Shown: piece after piece, positions 6,165-15,904 of the stretch
How the letters are laid out: the number at the start of each line of letters is the position of its first letter
Position numbering within the stretch: the stretch's first letter is position 1
NCBI GenBank assembly: GCA_937896895.1
Contig: CALBNV010000008.1
Span: forward strand, 1-23,697
Direction: 5' to 3'
DNA from: an uncultured Bacteroidales bacterium
GTDB taxonomy: Bacteria > Bacteroidota > Bacteroidia > Bacteroidales > F082
DNA length: 23,697 bases
Translations under genes and position numbers: made by a program
The notes under the pieces: generated by a model
Databases searched by the model: none
Seen by the model: only the letters and a program-made list of their open reading frames with translations
What the model was told of the DNA's origin: nothing

Positions 6165-8678
6165 ATGACTAACGAAACATACAATACTCCAAGACCTGTA
6201 CAGGTTCAGAATGAAGATGCCATTGATGTAAAATCATTGATCATCAAGTTTATAAGTTATTGGTATCTTTTTGTTATTTTTGGCTTTGTCGCATTGTGCG
6301 CAGGTTATCTTTACAACAGATATAGCCCGAGTGTCTATCAGGTGTCATCAACTGTTTACGTCAAGGAACAGAAAATGGGCATGGATGCGGCTTCGATGAT
6401 GACTGGAATGAATTTCAGAAGCGCTGGTAATGTTGACAACGAGGTGGCAGTCCTTCAATCGTACATGCTTGCCGAACGTGCCTTGAAGCACATAAATCTG
6501 GATGTGACTTATTATGCAAAAGGAAGGGTGACAACGTCAGAACTGTACGGAGACAACCCAATAATGGTTGAAATTGACTATTCAAAGCCGCAGATGGTCG
6601 GTCTCACGTATGAGGTGAAACTGCTCGGCGACAGCTGCTTCTCAATCAAGGCTGAAGGTAAGAACAGGTCATACTACGATTTCAAGAGAGAAGAGACTAT
6701 AGGCTTATTGAAAAATGAAGTGAAATTTGAGGGGAAATACAAATTTGGTGATACAATCGCTAATGAATACAATGTGTTCCGCGTGGTTCCGGCCTATTTC
6801 TTCGACGAGGAGGATATGAAGGATACGAAGTTTTTGTTCATATTTAACGACAAGATTTCGCAGGTGAGGATGATGAGTAACTATACCATAGCTCCAATCA
6901 ACAAGAATGCGTCGGTGCTGCGTCTGACCATCCAAGGCAACAACCCGAGAAAAATCACAGAGTTCATCAACCAACTGTGCACCGAATATATCAAGAGAGA
7001 CCTTGAGATGAAGAATCAGGTTCAGGAAAATACAATAAAATTCATTGACAATCAGTTGGGAGGCATTCAGGATTCCTTGTCGAAAGCCGAAGTTGACATT
7101 CAGGTGTTCCAGCAGGGTAACGACTTCATGGACCTTGACGCTCAGGCCACACAACTTTTCAACTATTTGAAAGAACAGGAAAAGAAACGCGCCGAACTCG
7201 AACTTAATCTTAAATACTATAATAACATAAAGAGTTATCTTCAGGATAATATTGATGACCTCGACAAACTTGTCGCCCCAAGTGCCGTTGGCATTCAAGA
7301 CCCGATACTCAACACGACAGTGAATAAGCTTGTTGAGCTTTTCCAGACAAAGTCAACACAGCTTCTGACTTCAACGGAAAAGAACCCTATCGTTCAGACT
7401 ATCGACCAACAGATCATCCAGACGAAGAAGGTGCTGCTTGAGAATATCAACAACTTGATTAACAATGCGAACCTCACAATCAAGGAAATCAACAACAATA
7501 TTAGCAAGCTTGATGAACAAGTGAAGGAGCTGCCGGCTGCCCAGCGCCGTTATTTGGGATACACACGTAAGTTCACGTACAGCGAAAACATCTACAACTT
7601 TCTGATGGAAAAACGTTCTGAGGCTCAAATCCTCAGGGCAAGCAACACCCCTGACAATCAGATTATCGACACTGCGAAAGTGTCGTTGGCGAAGAAAATC
7701 GCACCTCGCAATTTAGTTAATTACCTTATAGCACTTTTAATAGGCTTGATGATACCGGCGGTGTATATATGGTTGAAGGACTTCTTTAACACGAAGATTC
7801 TGGAACGCAAAGATATTGAAAAGGTCTGCAAATTCCCGATTATCGGGCAGATACCCCAGATAGACAGCACGAAGAACACAAAGACGATGGTCATCGAATC
7901 ACCAAAGTCGCCAGCCGCGGAGTCGTTCCGTTCTATCCGTACTAATATCGACTTTATTGTCCAGGGCAAAGATAAATGTACGTTGATGGTGACAGGTGAC
8001 ATGGCTTCAGTTGGTAAGACCTACATCTCCATCAATATGGCGTCGATATATGCTCTGTACGGGAAAAAGACGGTTCTTGTCGGATTCGACCTGCGTAAGC
8101 CCCGTCTGTATCAGGAATTCGGCTTGAGCAACAAACTCGGTGTCAGCTCATATCTCGCCAACAAAGCCTCGTTGAGCGAAATCATCCAGCCATCAGGCAA
8201 GATACCGTCACTTGATGTGATATGCGCCGGCCCGGTGCCGCCTAACCCTGCCGAACTTATCGCTTCCCAGCGTTGCAATGAACTCTTCAATGAGCTGAAG
8301 GAAACTTACGATTATATCATCGTTGACACTCCGCCTATCGCTCTTGTGACCGACTCATTGCTGCTGATGAAACATTGTGATGTCACGACATTCGTTGTGC
8401 GTCAAGGCGTTACCAACAAGAAGGTGTTTGAGGCCATTATGAAGGACTTTGAAGACCGCGGCCTGAAAGTCAACATTATCATCAATGGTATCAGGTTCAC
8501 CGGCACATACGGTTACCGCTACAGCTCTGGTTATGGCGGTTATGGCTACGGATACGGTTATGGCTACGGATACGGTTATGGCTCGAGCTATGGCGGCGGC
8601 TATTACAGCGAGGATTCTTCCAATAAACACACAAAAGAAGGTCCGTTTGCACGTTTCCTGAGAAAAAGAAGGAGTTGA
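6165..8678 (+). CDS. Wzc-like polysaccharide co-polymerase with BY-kinase domain
   Basis: Inner-membrane protein that sets chain length and drives export of capsule or exopolysaccharide by cycles of tyrosine autophosphorylation. The 837 residues comprise a Wzz domain with a first membrane helix (about 33-52), a long coiled-coil periplasmic part (about 280-480), a second helix (about 520-540), then a cytoplasmic bacterial tyrosine kinase domain. Its Walker A is GDMASVGKT (611-619), the A' motif is VGFDLRKP with Asp642, and Walker B is IIVDTPP with Asp721. The C-terminus is a tail with 14 tyrosines between about 782 and 814, mostly alternating Tyr-Gly, the probable autophosphorylation cluster, followed by a basic end. 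It overlaps the next gene by one base (TGATG). Confidence 0.93.
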   Translation: MTNETYNTPRPVQVQNEDAIDVKSLIIKFISYWYLFVIFGFVALCAGYLYNRYSPSVYQVSSTVYVKEQKMGMDAASMMTGMNFRSAGNVDNEVAVLQSYMLAERALKHINLDVTYYAKGRVTTSELYGDNPIMVEIDYSKPQMVGLTYEVKLLGDSCFSIKAEGKNRSYYDFKREETIGLLKNEVKFEGKYKFGDTIANEYNVFRVVPAYFFDEEDMKDTKFLFIFNDKISQVRMMSNYTIAPINKNASVLRLTIQGNNPRKITEFINQLCTEYIKRDLEMKNQVQENTIKFIDNQLGGIQDSLSKAEVDIQVFQQGNDFMDLDAQATQLFNYLKEQEKKRAELELNLKYYNNIKSYLQDNIDDLDKLVAPSAVGIQDPILNTTVNKLVELFQTKSTQLLTSTEKNPIVQTIDQQIIQTKKVLLENINNLINNANLTIKEINNNISKLDEQVKELPAAQRRYLGYTRKFTYSENIYNFLMEKRSEAQILRASNTPDNQIIDTAKVSLAKKIAPRNLVNYLIALLIGLMIPAVYIWLKDFFNTKILERKDIEKVCKFPIIGQIPQIDSTKNTKTMVIESPKSPAAESFRSIRTNIDFIVQGKDKCTLMVTGDMASVGKTYISINMASIYALYGKKTVLVGFDLRKPRLYQEFGLSNKLGVSSYLANKASLSEIIQPSGKIPSLDVICAGPVPPNPAELIASQRCNELFNELKETYDYIIVDTPPIALVTDSLLLMKHCDVTTFVVRQGVTNKKVFEAIMKDFEDRGLKVNIIINGIRFTGTYGYRYSSGYGGYGYGYGYGYGYGYGSSYGGGYYSEDSSNKHTKEGPFARFLRKRRS
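8538..8582 (+). repeat. In-frame 18-bp repeat coding the Tyr-Gly tail of the kinase
   Basis: The codons GGT TAT GGC TAC GGA TAC occur twice in tandem (8538-8555, 8556-8573) and are followed by half a unit (8574-8582). The unit is a multiple of three, so slippage would add or remove three tyrosines without breaking the frame. Confidence 0.85.
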
Positions 8679-9199
8679 TGGGAAAAAAAGTCATAGCTGC
8701 AAAATGGTATGCGGTCTATGTAAAATCGCGTTTCGAGAAGAAATCCGCATCGCTGCTCGAAAGAGACGGCGTGACGGTGTATCTGCCGCTCATCACTACA
8801 GTCAAGCAATGGTCCGACCGCCGCAAGAAAGTGGACGAACCGCTTTTCAAGTCGTATCTGTTTGTTCACACCGACTTGAGAAACTATTTCGATATTCTCA
8901 ATACCACCGGTGTCGTGAAATTTGTTCTTTTTGAAGGCAAACCTGTTGATATTCCTGAAAATCAAATAAATGCAATACATGAGTATGTCGGACAGGTGGC
9001 AATCAGCAATCAGGAAATGTCAATTGCGGGCTTGCAACTCGGTCAGAAAGTGATGGTGAAATACGGCGCAATGAAAGGTATCGAAGGAAGCCTGCTTGAG
9101 TTTAAAGGCAAACAATGGATTGTCGTTGATTTTGAGATGTTCGGACGCAAACTTCCGGTGCAGGTGGAAAAGACGATGGTTGAGCCTGTGTTAGGCTGA
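8678..9199 (+). CDS. NusG/UpxY-like transcription antitermination factor
   Basis: Specialised NusG paralogue; UpxY members in Bacteroides prevent premature termination within capsule operons. The 173-residue product from ATG 8678 has an N-terminal NGN domain opening with AAKWYAVYVKSRFEKK and containing PLFKSYLFVH, and a C-terminal KOW domain (about 118-172) with LGQKVMVKYGAMKGIEG. A TTG two bases before also opens the frame, but ATG 8678 is coupled to the kinase stop in TGATG and has AAGGAG seven bases upstream, one of few clear Shine-Dalgarno sequences here. Unusually it is the last gene of this cluster, whereas upxY is typically first in its operon, so it may act on another polysaccharide locus or on its own operon. 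The stop overlaps the convergent recO end by 9 nt. Confidence 0.88.
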   Translation: MGKKVIAAKWYAVYVKSRFEKKSASLLERDGVTVYLPLITTVKQWSDRRKKVDEPLFKSYLFVHTDLRNYFDILNTTGVVKFVLFEGKPVDIPENQINAIHEYVGQVAISNQEMSIAGLQLGQKVMVKYGAMKGIEGSLLEFKGKQWIVVDFEMFGRKLPVQVEKTMVEPVLG

Positions 9200-9925
9200 C
9201 TCCAAAACCGTCCTTAATATATCGCACGATTTTATGCCGTTGAACCCCGCGACATGAAGTTTGTAATACGTGATGACCGAATCGAGGAGCGACCTCCTCT
9301 CGCCGTTTCTGATGTCCAGACTTTTGTTTTCTGATATGTCAGAGTTGCAAAGGTTGAAAAACTTTTCAGTCAACTGATTGTCAATGATGTATGGCATTCC
9401 ATTCCCGTTTTGATGGAAACAGCCGTCTTCGAGGTTGAAGACGCAGCCGCACCTGAAGCCGTCGGTGTTCGGCGCGAAACCCAGATAACGGCTCAACTCG
9501 ATGGAAAACATCAGCGGGAAGTCGGCGTATGAGTTGCCTGTCTCATCAAGGGAAATAAGAGCATCGTAAATAAATCCGAAAAGTTCGGTGTCGGTCTCGG
9601 CTTCCTGTATTGTTTTTGAAAGCAATTCACTGATAAACAGTATGATGGCGTTTTTATTCATGTCGAACGGAATGTTGTGGTAAGGGTGGTTTAGGGAGGT
9701 TTCTTTCAGGAAGCCGAGGTCGCTGCGTGAACGGGCGCGTACTATGTCGAGAAGTGTCAGAGGCTGGAACAATGCAGCTTTTATCTTGGCGTTTTTGCTG
9801 AAGGCGCCTTTGACCATGAACGGCTGCAGTCCGGAGTCTTCCGTCAGAAGCCGCACGATGAGGCTGCTGTCGCCATATCTGACCGTTTTTATTACAATCG
9901 CTTTGGTTTTGTCCTGGGCTTCCAT
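9191..9925 (-). CDS. recO: DNA repair protein RecO
   Basis: RecO loads RecA onto SSB-coated single-stranded DNA in the RecFOR pathway and anneals strands. The 244-residue product has the N-terminal OB-fold opening KAIVIKTVRYGDSSLIVRLLTEDSGLQPFMVKG and the helical C-terminal domain, with the FRCGCVFNLEDGCFH segment where RecO proteins often have a zinc-type cysteine cluster. The frame can extend to a TTG at 9955, inside the upstream gene; the ATG at 9923-9925 begins 5 nt after the porZ-like stop and gives the normal N-terminus, so I chose it. It is probably co-transcribed from the porZ-like gene. Size is normal for the family. Confidence 0.92.
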   Translation of the reverse strand: MEAQDKTKAIVIKTVRYGDSSLIVRLLTEDSGLQPFMVKGAFSKNAKIKAALFQPLTLLDIVRARSRSDLGFLKETSLNHPYHNIPFDMNKNAIILFISELLSKTIQEAETDTELFGFIYDALISLDETGNSYADFPLMFSIELSRYLGFAPNTDGFRCGCVFNLEDGCFHQNGNGMPYIIDNQLTEKFFNLCNSDISENKSLDIRNGERRSLLDSVITYYKLHVAGFNGIKSCDILRTVLESA

Positions 9926-9930
9926 AGCGG

Positions 9931-12246
9931 CTACATAATCAACACTTTGGTGCAATATGTCTCCTTGCCTGTGCTGTCGCTCGCGAAAATTATGTAGATG
10001 CCTGGTTCGACTCTTCTGCCTTTGATGTCGGTGCGGTCCCAGACAGCCTGTCCGCCTTCGGCTCTGAGGTGCGTGACGAAAGCACCGCTTGTGGTGGTTA
10101 TCTTCACTAATGCGTCTTCCACAAGACCTTTGATTCCGATGACGCCGGAATAGTCTTGTCGCACCGGATTCGGGAAGACGAGGACATCGGAGTTTGTCTT
10201 TCCGCCAGGCGTAGCAGTGCCTCGGTAGGAAATCAGGCCGTTTTCCGTTGAGAAATACACGATGCCGTCACTGTCAATGGTGATGTTTTCTATGTTATTT
10301 GACAACAGCGGGCTGTTTTCCGTCGTGAAATGATGGTGTTGTGTTAGGCCGTCGTTGCTGATGTAGAACGCGCCGTTGTTGGTCCCGAACCACATCTTGT
10401 TTGCGCCGTCGGCGGCTATGCAGTTGATTGTCAGTCCGGAGAGCAGATAGTCGGCCTGCCCGGAGCCGTCGTTGCGCGGCACAAGAATGCGCGAACAAGT
10501 GAACGAGCTGTTTTCGAATATCCTATTTGAGTTGTAAAACATCGCGACGCCGTCGTTGGTACCAATCCAGACCGTGCCGTTTCTGTCGGTCGCGAAACAT
10601 TTAAGGTCATTGCCAGGCAGCCCGCCGGTTGAGGTGCTGTTGTTCACTGTCTTGTATGTTTTGCCGTTATAGACAATGGCTTGGCCTTGGCGTGTCTGCA
10701 GCCACACGATGTCGTTGTCGTCAACCATGAGCCGGCTGACGTCGCCGCCTTGGTTGCCGACGTTGTGGGCTTTCCATTCACCCGATGATGTCATTGACGA
10801 GATGAGCTTCTCGGCACCGCTGTTCGCAACCCACAAAGTCCCTTTGCTGTCGAAATCCATCCCTGTGACGCATACGTATTTCGATGGAAGCGCTGCGGTG
10901 CGATAGCCAAGTGTGCTGTTTTTTTCATCGTATAAAGCAACCCGCTTGTTATTGTCTATCAATGCGATGCCTTTGTAATATGAGCCAATGTAAACCTTGT
11001 TGCCATTGCCAGGTGCCGGCGCGGTGCAACTTGCGTCGTAAAAGTCGTGAGGCAGGATGTTGTTTTTATCATTGACATACGACCATTTGTCGCCGTCATA
11101 GTGGAAGACCCCGTCTTTGCGCCAGTGGTTGGCCCATGTGCTTGAATATCCGCCCGAGGCGACCCACACGTCTCTGCCTTCTGACTTCAAGTCAAAGACA
11201 TAGTTCGAGTAAGGCCCGTCAATCTTGAAGTATTCATATTTGTCAGCAGAGTTGTATCTTGCAAGACATTGATTGTCAGTGCCAATCCAATAACAATCAC
11301 GGTTGCTGTCGTATGTGGCTGATGTCAGGTTGGAATTGACTATAGTCTTGATGCATTCAGAATTGGTGTTGAAGACCTTGATGTTTTTCGGTTGTTGGCT
11401 GGTCCCTGACGTTGTGGTGGTTACTGTGTCATTGACCATCAGCAGCCGCTCGCCGCAAGCGCGTATCTGCTTGTGGATGTAGCGTTCGTCAGGAAGGAAA
11501 TCAGCCCAGCTTCTGCCGTCAAAGACAAAGGTCTCATCGTAGAGTCCGTTTGTTATGCCATTGGCAATCAGTGAGTTGCCGAATGTCTCTACGTCTCTGT
11601 ATTCTATGTACGGGTAGGGGATTGACTCATCGAGAGTCCATTGGCCGTAGTCAACGAGGTTGGGGTTGTTGGCATCGGCATAAAGTATCCCTTCGCTTGT
11701 GGCGGCGTAGATCTTGCCGTCATAGACAACTAAGTCGTTGACATTCAGGTAAGAACTGTTTTCCCCGATGATGTAGGTGTCACTGACTTCCATTTTCTTC
11801 AAATCTATGACAACGATGCCGAAGCCGCAGCACACGTAGATTTTATTGTTGAAGAAAAAGGCGTTGTTGATGGTTTTGTTGCCGAGGATATTTTTGTTTT
11901 TGATGTCCGGGATGTTGAATATGTCCCCGTCGCGGTCGATGATGTCGATGTTCGTGTTTGAGTAGCCGATGAAAGTCATGCCGGAGCCACTGTCGTGCCT
12001 GATGGCCTTCACGCCGAAGTCCGACAGTCCGTTGGTTTTTGTCAGGCGGTTGATGCTGTTGTCGTAGGTGTTCACATAAAACACGTCGTAAGGTGTTGCG
12101 GCGAAGACTTTTTCACCTGCTGTCAGATCCACGTCGATGACTTTCATTCCAGGTGAGTGAACCGTCCATTCACCGATTTGCTGGCTGTAACATGCTGTTG
12201 TGATTATCAATGATATAATTGAAGCGAGTAGATGTTTTTTCATCAT
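9931..12246 (-). CDS. porZ: PorZ-like type IX secretion propeller protein with C-terminal sorting domain
   Basis: PorZ is part of the surface attachment complex of the type IX secretion system, which cleaves sorting signals and attaches cargo to anionic LPS in Porphyromonas. The 771-residue product starts with a signal peptide (MMKKHLLASIISLI, probable cleavage near YSQ-Q), followed by repeated beta-propeller blades of the two-component-regulator type: many VWIGTNDGVAMF, MWFGTNNGAFYI and LWVANSGAEKL-like strands across about 30-670. The last about 85 residues form a C-terminal sorting-type domain beginning VLVFPNPV and ending with GIYII and KVLIM. Length and architecture fit PorZ. The frame extends to a TTG at 12276 but ATG 12246 starts a proper signal peptide. 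It is first in the unit with recO. Confidence 0.85.
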   Translation of the reverse strand: MMKKHLLASIISLIITTACYSQQIGEWTVHSPGMKVIDVDLTAGEKVFAATPYDVFYVNTYDNSINRLTKTNGLSDFGVKAIRHDSGSGMTFIGYSNTNIDIIDRDGDIFNIPDIKNKNILGNKTINNAFFFNNKIYVCCGFGIVVIDLKKMEVSDTYIIGENSSYLNVNDLVVYDGKIYAATSEGILYADANNPNLVDYGQWTLDESIPYPYIEYRDVETFGNSLIANGITNGLYDETFVFDGRSWADFLPDERYIHKQIRACGERLLMVNDTVTTTTSGTSQQPKNIKVFNTNSECIKTIVNSNLTSATYDSNRDCYWIGTDNQCLARYNSADKYEYFKIDGPYSNYVFDLKSEGRDVWVASGGYSSTWANHWRKDGVFHYDGDKWSYVNDKNNILPHDFYDASCTAPAPGNGNKVYIGSYYKGIALIDNNKRVALYDEKNSTLGYRTAALPSKYVCVTGMDFDSKGTLWVANSGAEKLISSMTSSGEWKAHNVGNQGGDVSRLMVDDNDIVWLQTRQGQAIVYNGKTYKTVNNSTSTGGLPGNDLKCFATDRNGTVWIGTNDGVAMFYNSNRIFENSSFTCSRILVPRNDGSGQADYLLSGLTINCIAADGANKMWFGTNNGAFYISNDGLTQHHHFTTENSPLLSNNIENITIDSDGIVYFSTENGLISYRGTATPGGKTNSDVLVFPNPVRQDYSGVIGIKGLVEDALVKITTTSGAFVTHLRAEGGQAVWDRTDIKGRRVEPGIYIIFASDSTGKETYCTKVLIM

Positions 12247-12354
12247 TGTGAATTTTTTACAGATAACGAAACTCAAAAACTATTATTGCCGTCACGGTAT
12301 ATTTGGTGATTTTTAATCGCAAAACATGCCGTTTTAAGCAATGATTTCAGGGTG

Positions 12355-12362
12355 CAAAGATA
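12355..12362 (-). promoter_or_regulatory. Predicted -7 box for porZ-recO
   Basis: Minus strand reads TATCTTTG, the most typical form of the TAnnTTTG box, 108 nt upstream of the ATG. A long leader of about 100 nt follows. Confidence 0.55.
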
Positions 12363-12448
12363 CAAATAAATGCTATTTAAATAGTAATCAAGCGTTTAAA
12401 ATTAATCAATATTTTTTAGAAAAGTTACATGCGTTGAATTATTTTTTT

Positions 12449-12456
12449 TACCTTTG
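12449..12456 (+). promoter_or_regulatory. Predicted -7 box for the TonB-dependent receptor
   Basis: TACCTTTG matches TAnnTTTG and lies 79 nt before the ATG at 12536. Together with the minus-strand box at 12355-12362 it makes the 289-nt gap 12247-12535 a divergent promoter region; the rest of the gap is AT-rich with nothing else recognised. Confidence 0.5.
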
Positions 12457-12535
12457 CGGCGATTAATAATCATGAAAAATTCTTAATGAAGAAACAAATT
12501 CACAATTTACTATTTACTAACAAAAAATCACTTCT

Positions 12536-15500
12536 ATGATGAAAAAATTACTTTTTTTATTCATGGCAATGGTCACGTCTGTAAGCCTTTGGGCGCAGGT
12601 GACATCATCAAACATCAGTGGTAGGGTAACGGACAGGAACAATGAGCCGTTGCCGTTCGCCACTATTGTAGCAACCCACACGACATCAGGGACACAGTAT
12701 TACGCTGCTTCTGATGCTGATGGTTACTACCGTATTGGTAACGTCCGTGCCGGCGGCCCATACAAGATGGAAGTCCGCATGGTCAGTTACAAACCTATTG
12801 TCGAAGAAGGCATTTTGACCGGATTGGGCGAAACCAAGGTCAAAAACTTCAAGATGGTCGAAGAGTCATACAACCTTGATGAGGTTGTTGTGACAGCTGA
12901 AGCGATTCCGAGCGGAATGGACAGTGACCGTGCAGGTACCACGACAGCTGTATCATCAGAGGATATTGTGAAGCTCCCAACAGTGAGCCGCAGCCTTAAC
13001 GATGTTCTCGCACTGACACCACAGGCTTCATCAACATCAAACGGCCTCGCCATCGGCGGCGGCAACTACCGTCAGTCATACGTCACCGTTGACGGTGCTG
13101 CATTCAACAACGCCTTCGGTATTGGCGGCAACCTCCCTGCAGGCGGCAGCCCGATCTCTCTCGACGCTCTTGAGGCAATGACAATCAATGTCACTCCTTT
13201 CGATGTCCGCCAGAGTGGTTTCACAGGCGGCGCCATCAATGCTGTCACAAAGAGCGGCACAAATGAATTCCATTTCTCAATCTACGACTATTTCAACAAC
13301 GACGGTCTCGTCGGCACGAAATACGGAACGAGAAAAGACCCTAAGAATCTTTCACTCTCAAATTCATTGGACAACACATTCGGCGTGTCGGTCGGCGGCC
13401 CTATCGTGAAGAACAAGTTGTTCTACTTCGTCAATTTTGAATATAAGGCAGACGAAAAAGTCGCACAGGACAGATTCGCCCGTGAAAACGAAAGCCAGGA
13501 ATGGGGTGTCGGCACGCAGTATAACATGCCGACAGCCGCACAGATGGATGAGATCAGCAATTACCTCCAGTCAACATACAACTACAATCCTGGCCGTTAT
13601 CAGGACTATTCAGCCAAGACCCCTGACTTCAAAGTCATGGCCCGTTTGGACTGGAACATCAACAAGAACAACAAGGTCAACATCCGTTACTCAATGGTGA
13701 GGGACAAATATTCTTCAGACCCGTCATCATCAATCAGCCCATTGGGAAGCAGCGTTTATAACCGCAAGTCATACGGACGTACATCATACAACGCATTGTA
13801 TTTTGAAAGCTCACGCTACTATCAGGAACAGAATTTCTCGTCAGTTGCAGGTGAATGGAACTCATCATTCTCAAACGGCCGCGGTAACAACATGCTGCGT
13901 TTCACGTATTCACACCAGAACGAGCCTCGCAGCTTCGAGGGCGATTTGTTCCCGACAGTTGATATTCTCCAGACAATTGATGTAAACGGCACCCCGACCA
14001 AGGCTGTACTCACATCATTCGGCCCGGACCCGTTCACATACGGTAACCTCCGTGACGTCAGAACAATCGTCGCGACAGACGAGGTGACATACCAGCTCGG
14101 CAAGCACGACCTCATCGGCGGTTTCCAGTATGAATGGGACAAGACACAGAACGGTTACATGCAGGGCGGCGCAGGCTACTATGTCTATGACTCATGGACG
14201 GATTTCATGAATGGAGCAAATCCTGCTGCATTCGCCATCACATACGGTAACAACGCCAATCACGATCAGGTGTTCCCGTCATTCAAGTACAACCAGTTCT
14301 CACTTTACTTCCAGGATGAGATGAACCTCTCGGAGAAGTTCAAACTCTCAGCAGGTATCCGTTTCGAGCTTCCTACATACCCTTCGACATCGGCATACAA
14401 CACCAACAACGAGTTCCTCAACGGTTGGGATAAAGATGGTGTACACTACAGCATCGCCGACGGTAAGGATAACACAATGTATGGAATGTCAACATCCGAC
14501 ATGCCGAATGCACGCCTCAGCTTCTCTCCGAGAGTCGGTTTCAACTGGGACATCACGGGTGACCGCAAGCTCATCCTCCGCGGCGGTACAGGTCTCTTCA
14601 CTGGCCGTCTCCCATTCGTGTGGATCGTCTCTTCAGTGGGTAACTCCAACTGCATGCAGAACCAGTATATCAGCAACACACCTGTTGACATTGCCTTCGA
14701 GACAAATGTCAACGACATCATAGCAAACAACAGCGCACTTCTTTCAACAGGTGACCTTCCGGCTCCGGCACAGACAACAATCATGGACAAGAACCTCAAG
14801 ATGCCTCAGGCATGGAAGACAAACCTCGCCCTCGATGCGAAACTCCCTGGCGGTATCAAAGGTACCTTGGAAGGTGTCTTCAGCTATGACGTCACAGCAG
14901 TCGCCGTACAGAAACTCGGTATCGTCCGCGATGGTGAGATTTATCTCCCTGGCGAGAAAGAAGGCAGATGGTTATGGAAATCAGAAGGCATAAATAGCTC
15001 AAACGGCAGTGCGGTCACACCTTATTATATCACAAACAGCGACAAGCACGGTTACTATGGTTCTATCACAGGACAGTTGAGCAAAGACTTCAAGTGCGGC
15101 CTCAGCGTCATGGCAGCTTATACATACGCCAACAGCAAGAACGTCATCGACGGTATCGGCGACCAGGTCACCTCGGCATACAACACCAACACATTCGGTG
15201 TCAACGGTTCAAACGCCCAGGAACTCGGCTACAGCTCATACGTCTCACCTAACCGTATCCTCGTCGCCCTCAACTGGACATTCAACTCAGGCAAGCGTTC
15301 ACAGGAGTCAGTCTCCCTCTACTATGAAGGTGTGAACCTCGCATACGTCAGCGGATACAGCTACTCACGCTACAGCTACACAATGAGCAGCAATGTCAAC
15401 GGCGATGGCGGCGCAAACAGCCTCATCTACATCCCGACAACATCAGAACTGTTCGCGAAGAACGAAGCAGGCGAATATGTCATGCCATTCGTCAGCGACG

Positions 15501-15874
15501 TTAACCGTCAGGAATATGAAGACTTCATCAACGGAGACGAATATCTCATGAACCACCGTGGACAGTATGCTGAACGCGGCGGTGTTGTCGCCCCGATGCA
15601 TCATACTTTCAACTTCAAGTATGAGAGAACCATCGGCCTTGACAAGAACAACTACTACAAACTCACATTCGGCATCGATGTCAAGAACGTCGCTAACCTC
15701 ATCTACAGAGGCTGGGGCAACTACAAGGAACTCAGTTCAAGCGACATCCTCGCATACGGCAAGAACAAGGACACTGGCGAGATGGAATACACATTCACCA
15801 GCCCGAAATGGGGGACATACGCCGGCACATTGTCAACATGGTCAGCTGCACTCAACCTCCGTTTCTCATTCTAA
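12536..15874 (+). CDS. Oar-like TonB-dependent outer-membrane receptor
   Basis: Large beta-barrel receptor energised by TonB. The 1112 residues open with a signal peptide (MMKKLLFLFMAMVTSVSLWAQ, cleavage after AQ), then a carboxypeptidase-regulatory-like domain (about 25-110: ISGRVTDRNNEPLPFATIV, GYYRIGNVRAGGPY), the plug (about 115-240: LDEVVVTAE, VSRSLNDVLALTPQ, GGAINAVTKSGTNEFH) and a barrel ending in the aromatic residue Phe after LNLRFS. The plug sequence GFTGGAINAVTKSG and the absence of a susD partner fit the Oar-like group rather than SusC glycan receptors. Codon use is strongly biased (Ser TCA, Ile ATC, Thr ACA) as in highly expressed genes. It is monocistronic, with a strong terminator 30 nt after the stop. 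Substrate unknown; Oar in Myxococcus has been linked to protease export. Confidence 0.9.
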   Translation: MMKKLLFLFMAMVTSVSLWAQVTSSNISGRVTDRNNEPLPFATIVATHTTSGTQYYAASDADGYYRIGNVRAGGPYKMEVRMVSYKPIVEEGILTGLGETKVKNFKMVEESYNLDEVVVTAEAIPSGMDSDRAGTTTAVSSEDIVKLPTVSRSLNDVLALTPQASSTSNGLAIGGGNYRQSYVTVDGAAFNNAFGIGGNLPAGGSPISLDALEAMTINVTPFDVRQSGFTGGAINAVTKSGTNEFHFSIYDYFNNDGLVGTKYGTRKDPKNLSLSNSLDNTFGVSVGGPIVKNKLFYFVNFEYKADEKVAQDRFARENESQEWGVGTQYNMPTAAQMDEISNYLQSTYNYNPGRYQDYSAKTPDFKVMARLDWNINKNNKVNIRYSMVRDKYSSDPSSSISPLGSSVYNRKSYGRTSYNALYFESSRYYQEQNFSSVAGEWNSSFSNGRGNNMLRFTYSHQNEPRSFEGDLFPTVDILQTIDVNGTPTKAVLTSFGPDPFTYGNLRDVRTIVATDEVTYQLGKHDLIGGFQYEWDKTQNGYMQGGAGYYVYDSWTDFMNGANPAAFAITYGNNANHDQVFPSFKYNQFSLYFQDEMNLSEKFKLSAGIRFELPTYPSTSAYNTNNEFLNGWDKDGVHYSIADGKDNTMYGMSTSDMPNARLSFSPRVGFNWDITGDRKLILRGGTGLFTGRLPFVWIVSSVGNSNCMQNQYISNTPVDIAFETNVNDIIANNSALLSTGDLPAPAQTTIMDKNLKMPQAWKTNLALDAKLPGGIKGTLEGVFSYDVTAVAVQKLGIVRDGEIYLPGEKEGRWLWKSEGINSSNGSAVTPYYITNSDKHGYYGSITGQLSKDFKCGLSVMAAYTYANSKNVIDGIGDQVTSAYNTNTFGVNGSNAQELGYSSYVSPNRILVALNWTFNSGKRSQESVSLYYEGVNLAYVSGYSYSRYSYTMSSNVNGDGGANSLIYIPTTSELFAKNEAGEYVMPFVSDVNRQEYEDFINGDEYLMNHRGQYAERGGVVAPMHHTFNFKYERTIGLDKNNYYKLTFGIDVKNVANLIYRGWGNYKELSSSDILAYGKNKDTGEMEYTFTSPKWGTYAGTLSTWSAALNLRFSF

Positions 15875-15904
15875 TGAACTGAATTATTCAGGAAAAACAA
15901 AAAA

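Noticed and set aside
8355..8694. Repetitive minus-strand frames opposite the kinase tail
   Set aside because: Their repeats (ITVSVA, NRIRSH) are mirror translations of the Tyr-Gly codon repeat, not separate genes.
9931..12246. Hybrid two-component sensor regulator
   Set aside because: Propeller strands resemble those of hybrid sensor proteins, but there is no histidine kinase, receiver or DNA-binding domain; a signal peptide and C-terminal sorting-type domain fit PorZ.
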